From Pyrus communis (taxonomy: Eukaryota; Streptophyta; Magnoliopsida; Rosales; Rosaceae): 64,000 bases of DNA. Position 1 is the stretch's first letter. Every line of letters starts with the position of its first letter. Under the pieces are notes generated by a model. It had not been told where the DNA came from. It did not search any database and saw nothing but the letters and a program-made list of their open reading frames with translations. Below, piece by piece: positions 55,342-64,000 of the stretch. The DNA lies in assembly GCF_963583255.1 (NCBI RefSeq), contig NC_084819.1, positions 7,210,001 to 7,274,000 on the forward strand. Direction: 5' to 3'. Position numbers and translations under genes: made by a program.

Positions 55342-58158
55342 TCAGGAACTGGCTCCGAGGTTGTTGAGCTCCTGAATGACTTGCTCCATTGTCGGCCTGT
55401 TGTCAGGAAGCTCGTGGGTGCACACCAGTGCGATTTTTGCTAGTGCAGCTGCTTCAGGTTCTGAGAAGTTTCCCTTCAGGTTGGCATCGACAAATTCTTC
55501 GTATCTGCATGATTCTGCAGCTGATCGCATTGAACTACTAAGTTGCAGTCTCCCAGATATAACCTGGAGGATGATGACTCCGAATGCGTATATATCACTC
55601 TTCTCGGTGAAACGACCAGTGGTGATGTATTCAGGAGCTAGGTATCCCATGGCGGCACTTGTTTTAAGAGTGGAGAAGACAACATCATCAGCGAGCAACT
55701 TAGGAAGGCCAGAGTCCAAAATCAATGGGTTAGACTGCTGATCAAGGAGAACCTTCTCAACCGATATGTTTTGGTGGATTATGCCGGGTTTAGTTGCTTC
55801 ACTGCTGTGCAAATATCCGATACCTGGTCAGAAAAGAACAAACAACATCACAATCAACATACTGGAATATGTACACACACATGGACGGGTCATTCCAGTG
55901 AAGATAACTTACCTTTTGCTATGCCGTTGATGATAGCGACTCTCTTGGACCACTCGAGGACTTTGTTCGTTCCATCTCCTACATCAAGATATTGAGAGAG
56001 GTTTCCCTGGGGAATGAAATCATAGATAAGGAAGCATTCACCCCGGCCCCTCGAGCAGCAGAAACCTTTCAGCCTGACAATGTTTTCATGTCTCAGTGAA
56101 AATAATAGTTCTAGTCCTTTCAAAAATTCAGATTCTTCAGACTTGCAGCTGGTCACATTAATGCTCCTTACAGCCACAAGAGAACCATCTCTTAGAACTC
56201 CTTTGTAGACGGAAGAGAACTTGCTTCTCCCCAATAAATTCACCTCGGAGAAGTATTGGGTTGCAGACTCTACATCTTCCATGTTGAACCAGTATTTATT
56301 CAAATACTCCTGGGAGAGACCAATTCCGTTTCGACCATCAGCCAATGGATCCCATCCGTTGGCGTACTCAAGACTCACAAGTGGAGAGGGACTTCTCCTG
56401 TAGAAATCCCTGGCCTGATCAGTGCTAAGACGACCATCAGAAGGATCGGATGTATTCCCAATCTTTTGTTTTCGTTGCCTGTACCGGATAAGGGCTAGAA
56501 ATACTGCCCCGGCCAAAGTGACAGAGAGGGCAATAACGCCTGCAACAACTGCAGCTTTCGGAAACTTGGTCGATTTTCTGCAATGGGTTTGGTTGCAAGA
56601 CGCTTGGAAATCTACAGATTCAGGGTTAGCTTTTGGAGTGGAATCAGTTATGTTTGGTCCAAGTGGTAGTCCATGAACATTCACGTTGTCCATGTCAAAA
56701 GGTGTGCAAGCTCGCAATTTAGAAAATCCAACTCCACATAAGCTTGGGTTGTTCTCGCACTGGAATCCTTCTTTTAATCGTTTCAAAGCTTTCATTACAA
56801 ATTATGGAAATAATCAGAACAGTGAAAATACACAGAAAATGCCAAGCGAAGAAAATAGAAACATCAAATGATTTACGAAAATAAGTGAGGATAGACTGAA
56901 TAGACATACCAAGAGGGGCAACTCCAGAAAGAGAATTGCTTCGGATATCAAGGGCTTCCAAGGATGGGATATCAGCTAGTTTTGCAGGAATTGTACCGAA
57001 GAACTTATTGAAGCTCAGATCAAGCCTTTTAAGCACTCCCAAGTTCCCCAAGCTTGCAGGAATTTGACCGGTTAGTTTGTTATGCTGCAAAGCAATAACA
57101 CTTAGCCTCTTTAAGGATCCCATCTGTGTTGGTATATTTCCTGTCAGCTGGTTACAACATAGCTGTAGAACTGTGAAAGACCAAGAAGAAAACAAGAAAA
57201 ATTATTATATATGAAATGGGATTAAGCCAAGAACAACTAAATGTAAATGAGCAATTGAAGGTGAAACATCGATAGACATAAATCGAAGAATATACACTTG
57301 ACTTGCAACCAAATCATAACCAGGAAAAACAAACCATCTTTACAATATAAGATGGAAAAAGAAATCAAATAAGACGAGTGAGCTTCATTTCCTGGAGACC
57401 AAACTCCAATTTCTCCTCGGGAAATGATTTCTGCACACCCCTTTTCTCTTTCTGCATTCTCTGTTTATTTTTCTCCCTTGATCTCAAAGGCCAGACAAAA
57501 ATCTGAAGGATCTTTTCTTGCTCGTCAAAGGGAGAAAACAAGACTATAAAATTCACCCAATTATACTAATTCAAATAGCAGAATTGAACTGATTTTTGAC
57601 GAAAAATCAAAGCTTTTCACCACTACATTAAGCTATTTCACCCAGTAATTATCCATTCTTACCTACAAAAAGAAGGGAATTCCTTTCTCTCAGAAACTGA
57701 AACATTTCAGACCAAAAAAATTACCAACCTTGCAGACTAGTCATGTTCCCAATCTCAGAAGGAATACCCCCAGTTAGATTATTGACGTTGAGATACAGAT
57801 CAGTGAGGTCAGTGAGATACGATATCTCTTTAGGAATCTCTCCTGACAAGTTGTTGTAGTGCAGGTACAGACCCGACAAGCACTTCAGCTCCGCCACTGC
57901 CGGTGAGACCCGACCCGAGAGACCCTTCCCCACCAAAGAAACATTGGCCACTTTGCGGTGCTCGTTGCAGGCCACGCCTTCGAATGAACCACTACACGGG
58001 TCACCTTCTTTGGTCCACGACTTCAAAACCCTGCCTTCCGGGTCCAGAGAGGCCTTCAACTCCATCAGAGCTCCCAGCTCGGCATTCCCACAAACAGGTG
58101 GTGGGGTAGAACATGCGAGCAGAATAAACAGAGAAACCAGAAAATGGATCAAACCCAT
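55342..58158 (-). CDS. LRR receptor-like kinase, predicted pseudokinase
   Basis: Four minus-strand exons (58158-57729, 57170-56910, 56788-55913, 55823-55342) give 682 aa, all in phase. Residues 1-25 are a signal peptide. An LRR N-terminal cap follows (C-x-x-x near 56-63), then about five leucine-rich repeats (about 72-228), a Cys-containing linker, a membrane segment at about 309-331 with R-Y-R-Q-R-K after it, and a kinase-like domain (about 413-678). The glycine loop is altered (L-G-R-S-K-F-S-S-V), the VAIK lysine is Arg 438, and the catalytic loop reads H-Q-N (539-541). The DFG motif reads D-S-G (559-561), while A-P-E (585-587) is kept. Catalysis is therefore unlikely. Overall it resembles the Arabidopsis protein At5g51560 as I remember it. 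Ligand and partners unknown. Confidence 0.9.
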
Positions 58159-58287
58159 GCGTGATTTCGGGTCAAAAACTCGAACTTTGTCCGAAATGCT
58201 TGATCTTCAGTGCTCACAGTAGAAACCCATGTTGCTTTTGCTACTAAGTAGGTGAGGTTTTGAGTATTTTTTGTCAGGTAATGCAGA

Positions 58288-58326
<39 letters not shown>

Positions 58327-58620
58327 ACAAAGGGATGGCGCAGTATATTCAAAACGGAGAGTGCAATAACTTCCAACTTTTTAGAGTTGCAGAGACAGGT
58401 TCACATTTGGATTGGGATTTAGATTTGGGGTTGACAGTTGTCTTTGATGGCTTTGACGATTGGCGCATTTTTGCATCGTGGATTGGAATTTTGGTAGAAA
58501 AGGTTGATGTCAATTGGTCGTCAGACCTCGAGTGCTGTAAAAAGGAATAACACAATGGAGTAGTTTTCATTCTTCTTTTGCATGCGCTTTAGTTTTGGAG
58601 AAAAGCAAAGGGTACTCTCG
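58159..58620 (-). promoter_or_regulatory. 5' UTR and promoter region of the LRR pseudokinase gene
   Basis: A (GA)n run at 58291-58325, (CT)n on the coding strand, lies about 130-170 bp upstream of the start codon, a frequent arrangement in plant core promoters and 5' UTRs. The transcription start is not determined. Confidence 0.45.
58291..58325. repeat. (GA)n microsatellite in a probable 5' UTR
   Basis: About 17 GA units, uninterrupted. On the transcribed strand it reads (CT)n. Confidence 0.95.
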
Positions 58621-61297
58621 AGATTTTATAGCGTATGTAGAGGATTTTTTTTAGAAAAATTAATGAAAATGATTTGAAAACTTTGAGTTTTAACGACAAG
58701 GACAAAATAAAGAATAAAGTGAATAGTATCATGATTGATTTTTTAGTGTAAAAATATGATTTTTCGTTAAAGTGAACTGTACCAAAAGTTTTTTGATAAA
58801 ATTCTTTTTTTTTTTTTTTAAGTGTCCTTCTAGTTGTATAAGAGCAACTATATCGTTGCTTATCGCTTTGGAGATAAGCAACTCAATTCACTCCCCCTCT
58901 TCAAAACATTCCAGCCCAATTGGACAATTGAACTCAAGGCGAGTTCGATGGAGAAGTCAAACAAGAATCGCCTGACTCAGCATCCTGCCCATGCGACGCA
59001 AGGTTGACGTCATCACGACGTCAGCCACAATTAAAATATTAAAAAATTTTGAAAAACTAATTAAAAATTATATATATTTTTTTATAAATACATAACCACG
59101 TTATTTTACTTTACACTACATTTCAATATTTTCAACCAATTTTTTATTATAATTTGAAATTCGAAATAAAAATATTTTATTATTTTGCAAAATAAAAAAT
59201 ACTAATTGCCTGAGCTATTCAATTTAGGTGTAGAGATGTATTTGGACAGTTATTGTTTACTACAATAAGTTATTGTTCATTTAAAGGGATTGACAAATCT
59301 CTACTCAAATTGAGACTCTTCACGCTCTGTCAACTCACAGTTTATAGTCAACTTCCATGCCAACATTAAAACATTATGTAAAAAATATGAATCTCCTTAG
59401 AATGCTAAGTAGACCAATTTTGTAAACTAAATTGCAAACTAAATGATATGTTACTAATAAGAAATAAGCACATTAATTAATATTTAAGTGATAATCCAAT
59501 TCTCAACTTGCATGTCATTTAGTTTACAAAATTTTTTCTATAAATTTAGTTTTTCTAGCATTATCCATCTCCTTAACATTTCTTTTATTTTTGTTTTTGA
59601 AAATTTGAAATATGATGCTTTATTTTTATTCTTATTTTGTTTTAAGCGACATACTTTTAAAACTTAGGTACACTATTTAATGTTTGGGGTGTTTCAATAT
59701 AGGTCTAAATTTCATACGCTTATATGTTTTCAGTGGTTACATATGTGATCATTTTATCTTACTGTTTGACAATCTCATGTTATCACATACCTTATTTTTA
59801 GGAATGCTAGCATCTTTTTATTTAAACATTATTGTCCTACCTTCTCGGCTCTCCTTCTCATACTATAATATTGTTGGATGGCAAAATTGTCTACTTCTTA
59901 CATCACTCTCTAAAAATTATATATGCTAAAAATTAACAAACCTCAAAATTGTCTAGTCATTGGCAAGTGGTCCTTTACCATAATGACGGAAATGTGTTGA
60001 ACCCTTGCATGACAGCGTGGGTTCAAACCCCGTTAGTTACTAATTTAACAAAATATATCGTTTGATAGAAAAAAATCGTTTAATCATTTAATGTCTATCC
60101 AGTGAATAAACGAAACAAGTTACTCACTTAAAAACTAAAACTTTGACAAAGTGTATCGAACAATTAAATGATTTTTGACTTGGTTATTTTTTGTGAACTT
60201 GAACTTCGAAGAGTGATCGACAAAGTCGACATTTCAGATGATCAAGCAACATTACAAGGCAAATAAAAAAGCTAAACGAGAATGTTCAAGCGAGAGATTG
60301 ATTGTACCCTCATAGCACAAACATATTGCTAACTTTAAGCAACCCAAATTTCAAATTTAGGAATGCTACTTGATCGTTAGCACAAGTTTTCTTTCAAAAT
60401 ATATTAGAGTAATCATTGCACAGTGGAATTAAATAATAAAGATAGATGTCCACTGCTCTGCTCGATCACTGTCTTTTTAGTCAATGAATGGGAAACCTAA
60501 TTCACACATTGATTTTGCACATGGTTCATGGCCTCATGAGTCATTGGGGTAGACTATTTCATTTTGCTCAGTGTGCCCCATACCAAACGTTTGGAAAGTA
60601 ATTTGGATTCATATATACGGTAGAAACTTCTTCTTCTGGGATCCAGCTCCATTGTTCACGAAGTGCGATACTGGACTCGATAGGATTTCCATTTGTATTG
60701 ATATATGTCGATATTTAATCATGTAGGATGTCGATAAAGATATGTCAATATGGTGTTGATATGGACGTCAACATGTTCTCGAAACATGTTGTTGGTATGT
60801 TTTGTTATGTTGTCATTATAATTATCAATATGTTGTCTAGTATCTTGCTAAATAAACAATAGAGCGGGTTGGCATTCAAGCATACGCTTCTCACATTGAC
60901 TATTTAATTTTTTACAACCAGTCTTCAGTTTACTAAAGAAGGTCCTGAATTCAAATTTCTCGAAACTATAGCTGTTGAAACTGCTAAGTGGAAGAAGAAA
61001 AAAAAAAACAGTTCGGTGATAAGGAGATTAAAAGGATGGATTGACGCAATTATCATGAATTTTTCTTCTACACAGGATGCTCTCTCGCATTATCGTATAT
61101 TGTTGTTGATATACAGCCAAAAAATTTTATTTTCAACTTGATTCATATACATTGTACTTAATCAACATGTCCCATGAACAAATACTTTATACTATCTGTT
61201 AGTGTTTTTATCTTTGGGTAGATACTTCTCAATTAGTTATAGGACAAATATATTTTTCTTTAACCTTGGATTTCCTTTATGTCTACTATATTTTTAG
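58621..61297. other. AT-rich intergenic DNA
   Basis: No gene is supported. A repeat-like piece with aatgaaaatgatttgaaaac and tttttcgttaaagtgaac (58660-58790) looks like a common dispersed MITE fragment. A SINE-like copy lies at about 59955-60075. The rest shows nothing recognisable. Confidence 0.4.
59955..60075 (+). mobile_element. SINE-like repeat, second family
   Basis: Shares tgttgaaccctt, the box B-like gggttcaaacc, aacaaaatatatcgtttgat and an A-rich tail with the copy at 43225-43345. Confidence 0.5.
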
Positions 61298-63743
61298 TGA
61301 GAGAATATAGAAAAGGTGGAACATAGCGAAAAAGAGAGACGAGATTTGAAAATTTTATGTAGTGTGGTTTTTCACTGCTTTGTGCCCTTATTTAAAGTAA
61401 ACATAGCAAACTTTCTTTTCCTCCAAGAAATACAAAATCCAATAGGAAAGGTATAGAACATAATCATAAATATAGTCTATTAAGATTTATACAATCACAC
61501 TCCTAATTAATTAGAACTACAACACCCCTTTAAGTGTGTAAATACTTAAGTAGATGGCGCATCAGATGGACCAACTTCCTCCCCCTGAGACGTGACTGGA
61601 TTAGTGGGAACCGCATGCCCTACTTCTCCTCCTTTGGAACCATATCACATCTTGAATCTGATGAAATAGGATGAATTAAGACGGTATTTTGCAAATACAT
61701 AATTATCTTGAATATATTAACTATTTCTTTATTTTTCGATCGCCTGGAAGGGACAAAAGAAACATCTTGTTCTTTCTTCAACAATTTATCATCTCTAGTG
61801 GACCTCTTAACATGATTCAAACCCAGTTGAAGTTCTGACGACCGTCTATCAGATAAAAAAGAATGAATAGATCTTGTAGGATAATCATATGCTTCTCATG
61901 TTCCGTGAATAGCCGGGATATTGAGGAATATCCTGGAAGGCATTTAGGGAATCAATTTGATTCTATCTCAGTTTGTTTCATTTGAAGAAAAGAAGGATCC
62001 CAAAGAATCAATCTTCCTTTTAGTTGTTGAATCTCTCTTTAATTTGTGCCAGGTCTTTATGGATGATGTAGAAGTAGTTGATGAAGTCGTCTCATCTAGT
62101 CGATACAATGAGTAAACACAAGTCTCAAATAGGGAATGGATATAGGAAGTAAGTTCACAAAACCTGACTATGGTAAAACCCAAGGCAAGACAAAACCCAT
62201 AGTCTAAGAAGAAAAGTGAGTTATGCAATATCTTAACACTTCTGCATGATGCAAGTAGGATGTACACAAGAATATAACCAACTCAGGATGGATATCTCAT
62301 CAAAACCTCGCTAGGCAACAAAAACCCAATGGGACAAAATGATCCTGATCGTAGTGAAAATAATACATTAAGGTTAATTGAGTATACTTTAGGATACATT
62401 CCCTGAGTTTGACAAAACTTCCCTTGAGAACTACAAACATTGTAACTCAAATAATTTATGCATACCAATTCCTTGAACAAGGTTATGAAAGGTGGACTTC
62501 GGAAGTGACTTCGTGAAGATCTAAGCAAGGTTGTCTTACTAACGGATCTAATTGATTTCAATCTTCTGATGCTCTTGATGCTAATGTGAAAAGAAAAACT
62601 TTGGCTCTATATGTTTTGTGTCGTCTCATTTGATGTATCCTTTCTTGATCTGGTTAATATAAGCGGCATTATCTTCATAAATTGTTGACATCAATGACAA
62701 AAGAAAGTCCGTAAGTGCTTTTAAAATGCTCAACAACAACTTTGAGCCAGAAGCATTCATGTGTAGCTTCATAAAAGGTTGAGAATCTTAGCATGGCTCG
62801 ATAAATTGCAACTAAGGTTTGTTTGGTTGACCTCCAAGATATTGCAATGTCCCAACGGTAAAGACGTAAGCCATTTGAGAACGTGCATGTGGGTAAGATA
62901 AATAACTTGCGTTAGCATAACCAATAAGGCAAGAATCGACTCAAGATTGAGCAGGAGGCGACTCGACTGTAGGATGAGTAGGCATAGAATAATTCCAAAT
63001 TCATAGCACCTTTGAGGTAACAAAGGATGTCTTTAACACCATTAAGTGTCGGCACATTGTTGTATCTTGCTAAAAGATTAACAATAAATGATATGTCTAA
63101 AAGATTGAGCTAAAGTGCCAAATGCATTTAGATATAGAACTTCAGGTTTAAAACCTCTTCTTTATATCCATTAGGACGGAAAAGGTCCCACTTAGCATCT
63201 AGTGTTCGAAGAACCATAAAAGTACTCGAAGGCTTCATTTTATCCTCATTCAAATGTTGCAACACTTTTTGGGTGTAGTTCAATTGGTGGACTAGCTAGA
63301 ATACCATTCGAATAATGCTCGATTTTTGGGCCAAGGAAGTATCGATTTTTCTAAGATATTTCATCTCAAATTTCGACAAACTGCATCTATCGAAAATATG
63401 GAATGTGACTTTTTAATGAACACACATGGATATTTTTCATTATTTGACATATCTCTGACCAATCAAATACTCTCTTTGACGGTTATACCACATCCGCCCA
63501 GATTGTTTCAACACGTAGGTCTATTTTAGTGAGGGAATACGGAGAAGGTGCGGCACAAAGAGATAGAGCTAAGAATTTTTTTGGTGTAGTTTCTCATCAC
63601 TTTGTGCTTTTATTTATGTAAATATGATGGGCTTTTTGCCCTATAAGGAACACAAATCCAATAACAAAGACCTAGAACATAACTCTAAATACACTTTACT
63701 AAAATTTACAAAATCACACTACTAATTAAATTAAAACCGCAAC
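61298..63743 (-). mobile_element. Ty1/Copia remnant: RT 3' half, RNase H and two LTR-like ends
   Basis: The two ends, 61298-61524 and 63530-63743, are diverged copies of one sequence; both contain tcactttgtgc-like and aaatccaata blocks, and both read tgag... inward from the left. Between them the minus strand has degraded Copia RT and RNase H. If the right copy is the 5' LTR, most of gag-pol is deleted, because RT begins right next to it; no primer-binding site is visible. Alternatively the right copy belongs to a separate insertion. Many stops. Confidence 0.68.
62440..63520 (-). pseudogene. Degenerate Copia RT and RNase H
   Basis: From right to left on the minus strand: C-V-F-I-K-K-S at about 63410; L-E-K-S-I-L and an I-E-H-L-like stretch at about 63300-63360, in the position of the usual L-G-K-T-K-Y-C-L-G-L-Q-I-E-H-L; C-L-I-G-Y-A-N-A-S-Y-L-S at about 62910 (usual G-Y-A-D-A-G-Y-L-S); S-Q-M-A-Y-V-F at about 62870; Y-E-D-N-A-A-Y-I at about 62670; K-H-I-E-P-K-F-F at about 62600. 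These are the standard end motifs of Copia polyproteins, interrupted by stops and frame changes. Confidence 0.75.
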
Positions 63744-64000
63744 CTGTAATATATTATATGGTTCGATTCAATATAACTACCTATAATATATTAAAATACT
63801 ACGTATTTGTATGTTATTGGTACCTACAGTACTGTAGCATTCTCATTTTGTATAACCGGTAAAGACATCATGCTTAACTTTCCTTTATGGAAAGAATCAG
63901 CATCTTCATCCTCATCTTTAATCCATAGGTGATAGATTTTTGTATCACCATCTTCATTCTCATTTTATATTTTATGTATTAGGATTTTTTAGTTTAAGAT
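63744..64000. other. Unassigned AT-rich DNA at the right edge
   Basis: Nothing recognisable. Confidence 0.3.

Noticed and set aside
56221..56676. Plus-strand frames opposite the LRR-kinase gene
   Set aside because: Antisense shadows of exon 3 of the receptor gene.

Overview
The window is nuclear DNA from a eudicot plant. AT-rich intergenic DNA, genes split by GT-AG introns, dense retrotransposon, MULE, hAT and SINE remnants, and (GA)n/(AT)n microsatellites all point that way. The look of the genes and repeats suggests a woody Rosaceae genome such as apple or pear; that is recognition from memory, not a search result. No rRNA, tRNA, CRISPR array or prokaryotic operon was seen.

Six protein-coding genes can be assembled exon by exon with phase-consistent splice sites. 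They are: a DHHC protein S-acyltransferase (PAT13/14-like, + strand, 20410-23268); a myeloid-leukemia-factor-like protein (+, 26082-28162); an ICT1-like organellar peptidyl-tRNA hydrolase with a GGQ motif (+, 36862-39372); a DUF1442 protein (-, 40056-40927) convergent with ICT1; an IBA57-like Fe-S assembly protein (+, 52082-54122); and an LRR receptor-like pseudokinase (-, 55342-58158) convergent with IBA57. They are housekeeping or signalling genes with no common pathway. ICT1 and IBA57 both look organelle-targeted.

The rest is mostly mobile DNA. 1-2.7 kb: a 1.12-kb MULE with a 9-bp target duplication that carries a broken piece of a BSD-domain gene (Pack-MULE), then a 317-bp inverted-repeat element. 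4.6-14 kb: a decayed LINE (zf-RVT, linker, RNase H; minus strand) split by a Tekay/Del-like Gypsy element (4835-11376, 5-bp duplication tgtgg) and by a hAT element (11441-13244, 8-bp duplication ataggtcc). 14-16.5 kb: a 5' fragment of a Copia element with a very short LTR. 16.7-20.1 kb: tandem SINEs, a small MITE and a second MULE ending 284 bp before the PAT start codon. 28.9-36 kb: a PIF/Harbinger-type element and two solo Gypsy LTRs in opposite orientations. 44.3-47.6 kb: a PIF/Harbinger-type element hosting a third solo Gypsy LTR. 48-51.5 kb: hAT-like elements, one ending in a ZMYM1-like transposase tail. 61.3-63.7 kb: a Copia remnant (RT, RNase H, LTR-like ends).

No new multigene system was found. 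The observations most worth following are the Pack-MULE gene capture, the nested insertion series with readable target duplications, the receptor kinase lacking key catalytic residues, and the palindrome-rich and tandem-repeat-rich Gypsy LTRs.
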